Origin: Paenibacillus sp. XY044
Lineage (GTDB): Bacteria; Bacillota; Bacilli; Paenibacillales; Paenibacillaceae
Direction of reading: 5' to 3'
DNA length: 63,268 nt
NCBI RefSeq assembly: GCF_002257645.1
Contig: NZ_NQMO01000017.1
Coordinates: 1 to 63,268, forward strand
Part shown: piece after piece, positions 42,818-51,324 of the stretch
How the letters are laid out: each line of letters opens with the position of its first letter
Position numbering within the stretch: position 1 is the first letter of the stretch
Notes under the pieces: model-generated
What the model was told of the DNA's origin: nothing
Seen by the model: only the letters and a program-made list of their open reading frames with translations
Database searches by the model: none
Made by a program: the position numbers and the translations under genes

Positions 42818-43005
42818 GCTGTGCACCTCCCGAAGACGTCCTTCTATTTCAGAAGAGTCATTATTGATCCCTAGTAGGAAGCAGCCTAAACTTTTCATCG
42901 CTGAAAAGAAAAAAAACCGTTCCTGCGAAATGAACGATCAAGCTTGTGCCGAAGCCTTTGCTCTCTCATTCATTAAAACACGCGAAATTTAGGCCTACCT
43001 AAAAC

Positions 43006-43034
43006 ACTTTATCACAAGGGTCAAACCATGTCAA
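43006..43034 (-). promoter_or_regulatory. promoter of rpmG-secE-nusG
   Basis: -35 TTGACA (43029-43034), 17-bp spacer, -10 TAAAGT (43006-43011). The ~180-nt leader contains a short CGTTC/GAACG hairpin followed by a T8 run (42910-42936), a possible weak attenuator. No gene is visible between rpmG and the sigH terminator. Confidence 0.65.
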
Positions 43035-43181
43035 CGAAAGAATGGCCTTGTCAATATGCGTTTAAAGACCACGATTCCCTGTCGTTTCAAGCCTTTTTTT
43101 TCTCATCATAAGCCGCCTGCATTCATTTACCAGTATGATTCATTCATCCAGAGGTTAAACCTCGGCACTTCCCGTGTGAAT

Positions 43182-43206
43182 AAAAAAAGACTCCTTACGA
43201 GCCTTT
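43182..43206 (-). terminator. terminator of sigH
   Basis: Minus strand AAAGGCTC-GTAAG-GAGTCTTT (8 bp, one G-U pair), then a T run, 18 bp after the sigH stop. Confidence 0.8.
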
Positions 43207-43224
43207 CTTCACCTTAGCGTCTGT

Positions 43225-43869
43225 TCAATTGTCGCGAACTTCCAAATATCTCTCCAGCTTGCGCTTGACCCGCTGCAGAGCATTATCGATTGATTTCACA
43301 TGCCGTTTCAAATCCACCGCGATTTCCTGATAGGAGCGGCCGTCCAAATACAACATCAGCACTTTGCGCTCCAAGTCGCTCAGAATCTCGGACATCTTGT
43401 CCTCGAGTCCGACGAACTCTTCCTGGTTAATAATCAGCTCTTCCGGATCGCATACCTGCGAGCCGCAAATCACGTCAAGCAGTGTACGGTCGGAGTCCTC
43501 ATCATAGATAGGCTTGTCCAACGACACGTAAGAATTCAGCGGGATATGCTTCTGTCTCGTCGCGGTCTTGATCGCCGTAATGATCTGTCTCGTAATGCAC
43601 AGCTCGGCAAAAGCCTTGAACGAGGACTGCTTGTCCCCTCTGAAATCACGGATCGATTTGTATAAACCGATCATGCCTTCCTGGATGATATCCTCGCGGT
43701 CGGCGCCGATCAGAAAATAAGATCTGGCTTTGGCCCGCACGAAATTCCGGTACTTGTTGATCAAGTACTCCAGCGCTTCACTGTCACCTTCGCGGAAATA
43801 TTCGACTACGTCCTCATCCGTCTTGTAATCATAATCAGATAACATTAACTCTTTAAGGTCGACGCTCAC
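43225..43869 (-). CDS. sigH: RNA polymerase sigma-H factor
   Basis: A 214-aa sigma-70 family factor that directs early stationary-phase and sporulation genes. Region 2 contains NKYRNFVRAKARSYFLIGAD and region 4 the helix-turn-helix GRSYQEIAVDLKRHVKSID. It begins at a GTG after GGGGGG; the frame extends 33 codons upstream, but the promoter lies there. Its N-terminus (SVDLKELMLSDYDYKTDED) is distinct from Bacillus. Confidence 0.96.
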   Translation of the reverse strand: MSVDLKELMLSDYDYKTDEDVVEYFREGDSEALEYLINKYRNFVRAKARSYFLIGADREDIIQEGMIGLYKSIRDFRGDKQSSFKAFAELCITRQIITAIKTATRQKHIPLNSYVSLDKPIYDEDSDRTLLDVICGSQVCDPEELIINQEEFVGLEDKMSEILSDLERKVLMLYLDGRSYQEIAVDLKRHVKSIDNALQRVKRKLERYLEVRDN

Positions 43870-43924
43870 CAAGAAACCCCCCGGCTGCAACGCAAGGTAC
43901 CCGTTACTCGTGAAATATACGAAC

Positions 43925-43953
43925 AGTATAAATGATGCTCTCCGAGCCGTCAA
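43925..43953 (-). promoter_or_regulatory. promoter of sigH
   Basis: -35 TTGACG (43948-43953), 17-bp spacer, -10 TATACT (43925-43930), about 55 nt before the GTG start. A 12-bp direct repeat lies upstream (43984-44013). Confidence 0.75.
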
Positions 43954-43983
43954 CCACGGATTATCCAAAAAAGAACAGCGATA

Positions 43984-44013
43984 GCAAAATTGTCAAGAGA
44001 TGCAAAATTGTCA
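43984..44013 (-). repeat. 12-bp direct repeat upstream of sigH
   Basis: Two identical copies of TGACAATTTTGC (minus strand) at 43984-43995 and 44002-44013, an 18-bp period, 31-60 bp upstream of the sigH -35 box and just after the rae1 stop. The position suits a regulator site; in Bacillus AbrB represses sigH, but the identity here is unknown. Confidence 0.6.
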
Positions 44014-44030
44014 TTTCATACAAAAGTTGG

Positions 44031-44552
44031 CTATTCCCGCCGCCAGCGTTCGAAAATTTCTCGGATGTCCGGCGAGAGCTTGCTGTCCAGCGTATTACGC
44101 GTCGATCTGGCCTGATCTTCCTTGATCCGCTTCTGAATCATCTGCTCGCTGTTCTCCACTTCGATCAGCAGCTCCCGGGCGGACAAGCGAAGCGCTCCCC
44201 GCGCGAAGATAACATGCTGTTCGATCAAATCGCTGGTCGCTACATAGATCTCCCTGCTTCGCCGGCTCAGCTCACCAACCAGACGCTCGATGCATTCGTC
44301 CGCCGTCTCCTTCTCCTTCGTAAAGTATACCTGGACCTTGCTCTGTGAAAAGGATTTGCCCAACCCCGGTACCCGGTAGGCGTCAAATACCGCGATCACT
44401 CTTCTTCCGGAAAAGGCCTGATAATCGGCCAGCCTGGCCAGCAGCTCATCCCTGGCCTCCTGCATGCTGATCTGTGACAGCTCTGCAAGGGAAGGCCATC
44501 CTCCGATCATGTTATAGCCATCGACCAAAAGCACATCGCGCAAAGCCGCCAT
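44031..44552 (-). CDS. rae1: NYN-domain endoribonuclease Rae1 (YacP)
   Basis: A 173-aa NYN (PIN-like) nuclease. The acidic active-site motifs are LLVDGYNMIG near the N-terminus, VIAVFDAYRV, and YVATSDLIEQ. In Bacillus, Rae1 cleaves mRNA in the ribosomal A site. The ribosome site is weak (only CCGGGA), and the gene starts 6 bp after rlmB, so it probably depends on translational coupling. The mrnC-rlmB-rae1-sigH order is conserved. Confidence 0.93.
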   Translation of the reverse strand: MAALRDVLLVDGYNMIGGWPSLAELSQISMQEARDELLARLADYQAFSGRRVIAVFDAYRVPGLGKSFSQSKVQVYFTKEKETADECIERLVGELSRRSREIYVATSDLIEQHVIFARGALRLSARELLIEVENSEQMIQKRIKEDQARSTRNTLDSKLSPDIREIFERWRRE

Positions 44553-44558
44553 TCCCGG

Positions 44559-45305
44559 CTAACCTTGGGTACGGCGCCGGCGCAGAACTTCGTACATCAC
44601 GACTCCCGCGGCCACGGAAGCGTTAAGCGAGTTGATTTGACCTTTCATGGGGAGTTTCACCAAAACATCGCATTTTTCGCGGATCAGTCTGCCCATGCCT
44701 TTCCCTTCGTTGCCAATGACCACCGCGACGGGACCGTCAAACACGTTCGTGTCGTACATCTCGGAGGAAGCGGACACGTCGGTACCGACGACCCAAATCC
44801 CTCTCTCCTTCAGCTCCTCAATGGTCTGTCCCAGGTTCGTTACGCGCGCGACCGGAACGTATTCCGCGGCGCCGGCGGACGTCTTGGATACCGTTGCGGT
44901 GACCTGGGCTGACCGGCGCTTCGGCACGATCACCCCATGCACGCCGGTGCAGTCTGCAGTCCGGAGAATGGAGCCGAGATTGTGCGGATCTTCGATTTCG
45001 TCCAGCAGCAAAATGAACGGCGCCTCCCCTTTCGTTTCTGCAGCCTGCAGGATGTCCTCCACTTCGGCATAGGCGTAAGGCGCAGCCTGCGCTACTACGC
45101 CCTGATGCTGCATGCCCGGCGCCATCTGGTCCAGCTTGCGCTTGTCCACCTGCTGGATGACGACGCCAAGTTTTTTGGCCTCGAATATGATCGGCTGCGT
45201 CAGATGCTTCTGAGCATTTTCCGCAATCCAGATTTTATTGATCGTCCGCCCGGATCGAAGCGCTTCGGTCACCGAATGCTTCCCGGCAATGATTTCTTCC
45301 TCCAT
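44559..45305 (-). CDS. rlmB: 23S rRNA 2'-O-methyltransferase RlmB (SpoU family)
   Basis: A 248-aa SPOUT methyltransferase with an N-terminal substrate-binding domain (EEEIIAGKHSVTEAL) and the three SpoU motifs: DEIEDPHNLGSILRTADCTG, VIGNEGKGMGRL and LPMKGQINSLNASVAAG. Methylates the ribose of G2251 (E. coli numbering) in the P loop. Confidence 0.95.
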   Translation of the reverse strand: MEEEIIAGKHSVTEALRSGRTINKIWIAENAQKHLTQPIIFEAKKLGVVIQQVDKRKLDQMAPGMQHQGVVAQAAPYAYAEVEDILQAAETKGEAPFILLLDEIEDPHNLGSILRTADCTGVHGVIVPKRRSAQVTATVSKTSAGAAEYVPVARVTNLGQTIEELKERGIWVVGTDVSASSEMYDTNVFDGPVAVVIGNEGKGMGRLIREKCDVLVKLPMKGQINSLNASVAAGVVMYEVLRRRRTQG

Positions 45306-45350
45306 CGATTTTCCTCCTGATTCTAATCGGCCAGTGGTGGCCGTGCCGTC

Positions 45351-45815
45351 TTATTTCTTCTTAGGCTGCTGCTCTATGAACCGGATCCCCGTGTCGATTA
45401 ACTCCTGCAGCCGCTCGAACTTCCCGGTGTAGTACAAATAACCGATTAAGGACTCAAATGCAGTGGCATGCCGATATTCCAGCACGTCGGCATTCTTCGG
45501 AATGGTGCCCGACTTGGCGTTGCGGCCCTGGCGGACCACGTCGCGCTCCTCGTCGGTCAGCATTTCCTCCAATGCGCCGATAATCCGGCTCTGAGCCTTG
45601 GCCGACACGAGTCCGGTCGCCGAACGGTGCAGCTGATTGGGCCGAAGGTTCGTCTTGGAGATCAAATATTGACGAATGGCCACCTCATAGATGGCATCGC
45701 CGATATACGCCAGGACGATCGGCGGAATCAGCCGGGCCGGCTTGGAAGGCGGGTAACTGAACATCCAGTTCCCCGCGCTTTCCGGCAGCAGTTCGTTGCC
45801 GTCCGCCCCGCTCAT
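45351..45815 (-). CDS. mrnC: mini-ribonuclease III MrnC
   Basis: A 154-aa RNase III catalytic domain without a dsRNA-binding domain. The signature is PIVLAYIGDAIYEVAIR with its catalytic Asp/Glu. It matures 23S rRNA termini in Bacillus. The ATG overlaps the cysS stop (ATGA), so translation is coupled; the N-terminal ~20 residues are not conserved in the family as I know it. Confidence 0.95.
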   Translation of the reverse strand: MSGADGNELLPESAGNWMFSYPPSKPARLIPPIVLAYIGDAIYEVAIRQYLISKTNLRPNQLHRSATGLVSAKAQSRIIGALEEMLTDEERDVVRQGRNAKSGTIPKNADVLEYRHATAFESLIGYLYYTGKFERLQELIDTGIRFIEQQPKKK

Positions 45816-47218
45816 TTGCGACGCCAGCGCATGCCCTGCGCCGTATCCTCCAGCAGAATTCCCTTGTCCGCAAGCTCATCGCGGATTTCATCCGCACGGC
45901 TCCAGTTCTTGTTTTTGCGGGCTTCGACACGCTCGGCGATCAGCTGCTCGACTTCCTCGTCCAGAAGCTCGGTTTTTTCCTCGAAATACAGCCGCAGCAC
46001 GGCGTTCAATTCGTCAAAAGCCGCCAGCATCGCCTGCAGTTCCGCAGGGTTCGCCACAGGCTCCTGAAGCAGCAGGTTGGCTTCGCTGACCCATTCGAAC
46101 AAGGAGGTAATCGCATCCGGTGTATTGAAATCGTCGTTCATTTTTTCATAGTAGGCAGCCAGAATCGCATCCAGCTTCTGCTGCACGGATTCACGGACCG
46201 GACCGTTTCCGTCTGGAGTCACCGTATCCAGACGGTGCTTCATATTCGTGACGGCATTGGCGATCCGCTCCACGCTCTTCATCGCCTGATCCATCGTCTC
46301 GCTGTTGAAGTTCAGCGGATTGCGGTAATGCGTGGACAGCATGAAATAGCGGATGGCTGCTTTTTTATACTGTGCGCGAAGATCCTTGACCAAAATGCCG
46401 TTTCCGAGCGACTTCGACATTTTTTCATTATTGATCTTGATGTATCCGTTATGCATCCAGTAGTTGGCCAGCGGCTTGCCGGTCAAAGCTTCCGACTGCG
46501 CAATTTCGCACTCGTGATGCGGGAACTGCAGGTCCTGTCCGCCCCCGTGGATATCCAGGGTGTCCCCAAGGTAACGGCGCGCCATGGCCGAGCATTCGAT
46601 ATGCCAGCCGGGACGGCCGTCGCCCCAAGGGCTTGCCCAGAAGATCTCTCCCGGCTTGGCTGCCTTCCAGAGCACGAAGTCCTCCGGGCTTTCCTTACGT
46701 TCGTCGACCCCGATCCGGATGCCGAACTGCAGCTCCTCCAGCTTCTGATGCGAGAGCTTGCCGTAACCCGCAAATTTGCCGGTGCGGTAGAACACGTCGC
46801 CCCCTTTTTCATAAGCGAAGCCTTCGTCTTCGAGCTCCTTGATAAAGGCGATGATATTGTCCATGTTTTCCGTAACCCGCGGGTTGATCGTCGCCTTATG
46901 AATACCCAGTCCGTCGAGGTCCTCGTAGTACGCTTTGATAAACGTATCCGCCACCACCGGAACGGTGCTGTTCATCTGTTCGGCCTTGCGGATCAGCTTG
47001 TCGTCCACGTCCGTGAAGTTCACCACGTAATTCACTTCGTTACCGATCTGCTCCAGATACGTGCGAACGACGTCGAAAAAGATCATCGGACGCGCATTTC
47101 CGATATGAATGTAGTCGTAAACGGTCGGACCGCACACGTACATGTTCACCTTTCCCGGCTGCTTCGCTACAAACTCTTCTTTCGCCCGGATCATCGTATT
47201 ATAAATTTGAAGGGCCAT
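45812..47218 (-). CDS. cysS: cysteinyl-tRNA synthetase
   Basis: A 468-aa class I synthetase with MYVCGPTVYDYIHIGNARP (zinc Cys and HIGH-type motif), the second zinc-site segment (GWHIECSAMARRYLG) and KMSKS (NEKMSKSLGN). The start was moved six codons downstream to MALQIYN, after AAAGGAAATG. It is in an operon with cysE, so cysteine synthesis and its tRNA charging share the upstream T-box. Confidence 0.97.
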   Translation of the reverse strand: MALQIYNTMIRAKEEFVAKQPGKVNMYVCGPTVYDYIHIGNARPMIFFDVVRTYLEQIGNEVNYVVNFTDVDDKLIRKAEQMNSTVPVVADTFIKAYYEDLDGLGIHKATINPRVTENMDNIIAFIKELEDEGFAYEKGGDVFYRTGKFAGYGKLSHQKLEELQFGIRIGVDERKESPEDFVLWKAAKPGEIFWASPWGDGRPGWHIECSAMARRYLGDTLDIHGGGQDLQFPHHECEIAQSEALTGKPLANYWMHNGYIKINNEKMSKSLGNGILVKDLRAQYKKAAIRYFMLSTHYRNPLNFNSETMDQAMKSVERIANAVTNMKHRLDTVTPDGNGPVRESVQQKLDAILAAYYEKMNDDFNTPDAITSLFEWVSEANLLLQEPVANPAELQAMLAAFDELNAVLRLYFEEKTELLDEEVEQLIAERVEARKNKNWSRADEIRDELADKGILLEDTAQGMRWRRK

Positions 47219-47256
47219 ATCCACATTTCCTTTCATCCATGAAATTCACTGCTGCT

Positions 47257-47937
47257 TTATTTCGAACGTGCTCCAGCCGAAGCTTCCTCCTGCTGAAGCC
47301 GGTTGTTTTCCGTATTTAGTCTTTCCAATTCCCCGCGAAGCTGTTCGATCTCCTGCTGCATGCTGCGCAGCGAATCGACGATCGGGTCAGGCAGCTGGTG
47401 GCTGAGACGGTCCACCCGGCGTCCGTCCTGCTTCACGATCCTTCCCGGAATGCCCACCACCGTGCTGTTCGAGGGGACCTCCTTCAGAACGACCGAGTTG
47501 GCGCCGATGTTGCACTGGTCTCCGACTGTAAACGAACCCAGCACTTTCGCGCCGGACGCGATCACGACATTGTTGCCGATGGTCGGATGCCGTTTGCCTT
47601 TTTCCTTCCCGGTGCCCCCAAGGGTAACGCCCTGGTAAATGACGACATCGTCCCCGATCTCGCAGGTCTCCCCGATCACCACGCCCATGCCATGGTCGAT
47701 GAACAGTCGCTTGCCGATCTTGGCTCCGGGATGGATCTCGATCCCTGTCATGAAGCGGCTGACTTGGGAGATCACGCGCGCCAGCGTAAACCATCGGTGT
47801 TTGTACAGCGCATGCGCAACCCGATGGGCCCAGATGGCGTGCAGCCCCGAATAGGTGAAAATGACCTCGAACAGACTTCTGGCCGCCGGATCATTCTCGA
47901 ATACGGTTTGGATATCCGATTTCATATGCTTGAACAT
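47257..47937 (-). CDS. cysE: serine O-acetyltransferase CysE
   Basis: Makes O-acetylserine from serine and acetyl-CoA, the precursor of cysteine. 226 aa: helical N-domain and a left-handed beta-helix of hexapeptide repeats (ASGAKVLGSFTVGDQCNIGANS). Catalytic FIDHGMGVVIGE is present. An extra C-terminal coiled-coil-like stretch (about 185-226, EIEQLRGELERLNTENN) replaces the usual short tail. It is the first gene after the T-box. Confidence 0.96.
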   Translation of the reverse strand: MFKHMKSDIQTVFENDPAARSLFEVIFTYSGLHAIWAHRVAHALYKHRWFTLARVISQVSRFMTGIEIHPGAKIGKRLFIDHGMGVVIGETCEIGDDVVIYQGVTLGGTGKEKGKRHPTIGNNVVIASGAKVLGSFTVGDQCNIGANSVVLKEVPSNSTVVGIPGRIVKQDGRRVDRLSHQLPDPIVDSLRSMQQEIEQLRGELERLNTENNRLQQEEASAGARSK

Positions 47938-48072
47938 ATCCGTTCCCCTCTTTGCTTCTTCTGTTCTCCATCGTTTCGTGGAGGCACAACACCTTTTCTC
48001 GTCCTGACAACCAAAACGTTCATCGACGCTTGTTCATCGAAGCCCAACCACGCTTTAGCGAAGGTTCCCCCA

Positions 48073-48444
48073 ACAAAAAACGCCCCTGCAGCATTATGCT
48101 GCAGAGACGTTATACCCGCGGTCCCACTCTGCTTGGACTTTGCCGCCAGTGCCCTCCGGTGATTCCGGCACGCAGCATGGCATACAAAGCCCCACTTTCT
48201 GTCCTCATAACGGCGGACGTCCGGCACAGTCTAACGGGGAGGTCTTCCTCCGCTCATCCATGCAGCTCACAGGTGCATTTCCACTGCCGGCCAATAGGTA
48301 ACTTACAGCCTTGAAGGAAAGCCTTGCGCCTTCCTCGCGGTTACCCTCTCTGTCAATGGCGTAATCAATGTACTTCTCCTGATCTTCGCTGATCGCACAT
48401 TGGATCATCCGGCCCCCTTGTGACAGCGGGCCGAATTGATTTTG
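48073..48444 (-). ncRNA. T-box riboswitch (probably tRNA-Cys) controlling cysE-cysS
   Basis: The canonical T-box GTGGGACCGCGG is at 48116-48127, followed by a strong 15-bp terminator with a T6 run (48075-48110). About 240 nt upstream is an AGTA motif on the 5' side of Stem I (48372-48375). Two UGC triplets, each followed by A (around 48274 and 48262), are candidate specifier codons for cysteine, which agrees with the downstream genes. Uncharged tRNA would stabilise the antiterminator. Confidence 0.92.
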
Positions 48445-48450
48445 CTTGTT

Positions 48451-48480
48451 ATTATAGCCGATAAGTCGTCTTACTGACAA
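48451..48480 (-). promoter_or_regulatory. promoter of the T-box-cysE-cysS operon
   Basis: -35 TTGTCA (48475-48480), 18-bp spacer, perfect -10 TATAAT (48451-48456). It separates cysES from gltX, whose stop lies about 60 bp upstream. Confidence 0.8.
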
Positions 48481-48538
48481 GAAGTGTTTCGGGGAGCTTA
48501 TGGGTTAGAATATGCCGTTACCATAAGAAAGAATCCAA

Positions 48539-49999
48539 CTACGCTCCCTTAATTTGCGATTTCAACCGCTCGATGACGCGCCCGCGGCCCAGCAGGAAGA
48601 TCGTTTCATTCAAATCGCGCCCGTGCATCTGGCCGGTAAGTGCGACACGAATCGGCATAAAGAGCTGCTTGCCTTTCACGCCGGTTTCCTTCTGAACTTC
48701 TTTGATGAGAGCGGCAATATGCGAAGCGGAATACTCTTCCGCAGCTTCGATCTTCGTCAGCAGCGCCGACAATACCGTAGACACCTGCTCCTCGGCCAGC
48801 ACCGGCAGAGCTTCCTGGTCGATTTCAAGATGAGAGCGGAAAAACACTTCCGACAGATCGACAATATCCGATGCGGCTGTCATCTGCTCCTGATAGAGAG
48901 CGACCAGCTTGCGCGTCCAGGCATTCTGCTCCTCATCCAGTTCGGCAGGCAGGCGGCTAGCCCGCTGCAGGTGCGGAATCGCCAGCTCCGTAATCCGGTC
49001 GGTATCGGCATTCTTAATGTACGTATTGTTCAGGTGAGCCAGCTTGTTCTGATCGAACACAGCCGGGCTCTTCGACAGGCGGTCCGGATTGAAGATCTTG
49101 ATCAGCTCTTCTCTGCTGTAGATCTCTTCTTCACCTTCCGGAGACCAGCCCAGCAGGGCGATGAAGTTCACCATCGCTTCCGGCAGGTAACCCAGCTGGT
49201 CGTACTGCTCGATGAACTGGATGATCGACTCGTCCCGTTTGCTGAGCTTCTTGTGGTTCTCATTCACGATCAGCGTCATATGACCGAACTGCGGCGGCTC
49301 CCAGCCGAACGCCTCGTAAATCATCAGCTGGCGCGGCGTGTTGGAAATGTGGTCTTCCCCGCGCAGCACGTGGGAAATTTCCATCAGATGGTCGTCGACC
49401 GCCACCGCGAAGTTGTACGTCGGAATGCCGTCCTTTTTCAAGATGACGAAGTCGCCGGTGTCCTGGGTATTGAAAGAGATCGTTCCTTTAACCATATCGT
49501 TGAACGTGTACGTCTTGTTATCCGGCACCCGGAACCGGATGCTGGCTACCCGGCCTTCGGCTTCGAACGCCTGGCACTGCTCCGGCGTCAAATCACGGTG
49601 CTTGCCGGAATAGCGCGGCGTCTCGCCGCGGGCGATCTGTTCTTCCCGTTCCTTCTCGAGCTCTTCCTCAGTGCAATAGCAGCGGTAAGCCAAACCGCGG
49701 TCCAGCAGGTCCTGCCAGTATTTCTTGTAAATGTCCAAACGCTCGGTCTGGCGGTAAGGGCCGTACGCCCCGCCCACATCGACGCTCTCGTCCCAGTCCA
49801 TTCCAAGCCATTTCAAATATTTCAGCTGGCTTTCTTCGCCGCCTTCAATATTCCGCTTCACGTCCGTATCTTCGATTCGGATAATAAACTCTCCGCCCTG
49901 GTTGCGGGCATACAAATAGTTAAACAGCGCCGTTCTGGCATTGCCAATATGTAAATGTCCGGTTGGACTCGGTGCATAACGTACGCGCACTTTGCTCAT
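48539..49999 (-). CDS. gltX: glutamyl-tRNA synthetase
   Basis: A 486-aa class I synthetase with the HIGH-type motif SPTGHLHIGNART, the KMSKS-type HKKLSKRDES, and a C-terminal anticodon-binding domain. The start MSKVRVRYAPSPTG follows GGAGGGGATC; ten upstream in-frame codons are leader. In Firmicutes it commonly also charges tRNA-Gln for later amidation (not shown here). Confidence 0.97.
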   Translation of the reverse strand: MSKVRVRYAPSPTGHLHIGNARTALFNYLYARNQGGEFIIRIEDTDVKRNIEGGEESQLKYLKWLGMDWDESVDVGGAYGPYRQTERLDIYKKYWQDLLDRGLAYRCYCTEEELEKEREEQIARGETPRYSGKHRDLTPEQCQAFEAEGRVASIRFRVPDNKTYTFNDMVKGTISFNTQDTGDFVILKKDGIPTYNFAVAVDDHLMEISHVLRGEDHISNTPRQLMIYEAFGWEPPQFGHMTLIVNENHKKLSKRDESIIQFIEQYDQLGYLPEAMVNFIALLGWSPEGEEEIYSREELIKIFNPDRLSKSPAVFDQNKLAHLNNTYIKNADTDRITELAIPHLQRASRLPAELDEEQNAWTRKLVALYQEQMTAASDIVDLSEVFFRSHLEIDQEALPVLAEEQVSTVLSALLTKIEAAEEYSASHIAALIKEVQKETGVKGKQLFMPIRVALTGQMHGRDLNETIFLLGRGRVIERLKSQIKGA

Positions 50000-50074
50000 C
50001 CTGATCCCCTCCGTCATATCATTGATCAATAAAGTCCGTTCAGAAATACTTTACCCTATTCCAGCCTAAATCCT

Positions 50075-50563
50075 TCAAGATGATAGCACATCTTGGATCA
50101 AGCATACAACCGATTGGGCTGCAATGCCTTCTCCCCGTCCGGTGAATCCGAGCTGCTCCGTCGTGGTGGCCTTCACATTGACCTGGCTCACGTCGGCATC
50201 CAGCGCCTTGGCGATAACCTCCACCATCTGCGGAATATAAGGAGCCATCTTCGGACGCTGGGCGATAATGGTCGAATCGATGTTGCCCAGGCGGTATCCC
50301 CGCTCCTTGGCGAGTCCCCAAACATGCAGCAGCAGCTTCAGACTGTCCGCGTCCTTGAATTCCGGATCCGTATCGGGAAAATGCTTGCCGATGTCCCCCA
50401 GCGCAAGCGCACCCAGAATGGCATCCGCCACGGCATGCAGCAGCACGTCCGCATCGGAATGTCCCAGCAGCCCCTTTTCGTACGGAATCGTCACCCCGCC
50501 AATAATGCACGGCCTGCCCTCCGCCAGCTGGTGAACGTCAAACCCTTGTCCTACACGTATCAT
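50075..50563 (-). CDS. ispF: 2-C-methyl-D-erythritol 2,4-cyclodiphosphate synthase
   Basis: A 162-aa MEP-pathway enzyme that makes the cyclic diphosphate. Zinc ligands are Asp9 and His11 (GFDVHQ) and the His in GHSDADVLLHA. The ATG overlaps the ispD stop by 4 nt (ATGA), so the pair is coupled. Confidence 0.97.
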   Translation of the reverse strand: MIRVGQGFDVHQLAEGRPCIIGGVTIPYEKGLLGHSDADVLLHAVADAILGALALGDIGKHFPDTDPEFKDADSLKLLLHVWGLAKERGYRLGNIDSTIIAQRPKMAPYIPQMVEVIAKALDADVSQVNVKATTTEQLGFTGRGEGIAAQSVVCLIQDVLSS

Positions 50564-51264
50564 TCCTTGTTCTCTCCCTTGCGTTTCTGCATAAATGCGG
50601 CGTACTCCAAATCTTCCGGTGTCGTAATTTTGATATTCGTATAACTGCCTTCCACAACCGCGACAGGAATGCCCAGCCGCTCCACGAGCATGGAGTCGTC
50701 GGTGCCGGCGAAGCCGTCCGCCGCGGCGCGTTCATGGGCCATCTTCAAATCGGAAAGACGAAAAGCCTGTGGGGTGTGAATGGCCCACAGACTCCGGCGA
50801 TCAGGGGTCGCCAGAATCGTCCCCGAATCGTTCACCTGCTTGATGGTATCCTTCACCGGCACCGCCAGCACGGCCGCTCCTTCCTGGAGCGCCCTCCGGT
50901 AGCATGCCTCAATGTGTGCAGGTTCCACGAACGGGCGAACCCCGTCATGAACCATTACCCATTCTGTGCCGATTTCCATCAAGCCGTTGTATACGGATTG
51001 TTGTCTTTCGCTTCCGCCGGCGATGACCTTGGTTACTTTACCAAGACCGTAATCCTTGATCCACTGCTCGCAGCGCGGAATATCGTCCGCCCCGGTGACC
51101 AGGACTACTTCCTTTACCAGCGGCATTTGTTCAAAAATGTCAAGCGTATGAATAATGATGGGCTTGTCTTCAAGCATAAGGTACTGCTTGCTTTCTTGCG
51201 TCCCCATCCGGGAGCCGCGGCCCGCGGATACCACAATGACGCCCACCTGATTCTCTGTGCCCAA
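50560..51264 (-). CDS. ispD: 2-C-methyl-D-erythritol 4-phosphate cytidylyltransferase
   Basis: A 234-aa MEP-pathway nucleotidyltransferase with the signature VVSAGRGSRMGTQESKQYL near the N-terminus and the VHDGVRPFV motif. A TTG start (MGTENQVGVIVV) was chosen, with GAGGAGG about 12 nt upstream, slightly long; the frame extends 8 codons further. Start confidence is moderate, identity high. Confidence 0.94.
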   Translation of the reverse strand: MGTENQVGVIVVSAGRGSRMGTQESKQYLMLEDKPIIIHTLDIFEQMPLVKEVVLVTGADDIPRCEQWIKDYGLGKVTKVIAGGSERQQSVYNGLMEIGTEWVMVHDGVRPFVEPAHIEACYRRALQEGAAVLAVPVKDTIKQVNDSGTILATPDRRSLWAIHTPQAFRLSDLKMAHERAAADGFAGTDDSMLVERLGIPVAVVEGSYTNIKITTPEDLEYAAFMQKRKGENKE

Positions 51265-51324
51265 GTCGATGCAAAGCCTCCTCAACAACTGACCAAAAAA
51301 GAGTATACCCCCATCATACCGCGT

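Noticed and set aside
47952..48480. Small frames on both strands over the cysE upstream region
   Set aside because: They overlap the T-box riboswitch, which explains the sequence conservation features better than coding does.
48484..48538. Terminator after gltX
   Set aside because: CTTATGG/CCATAAG can pair but there is no T run; evidence is too weak to list.
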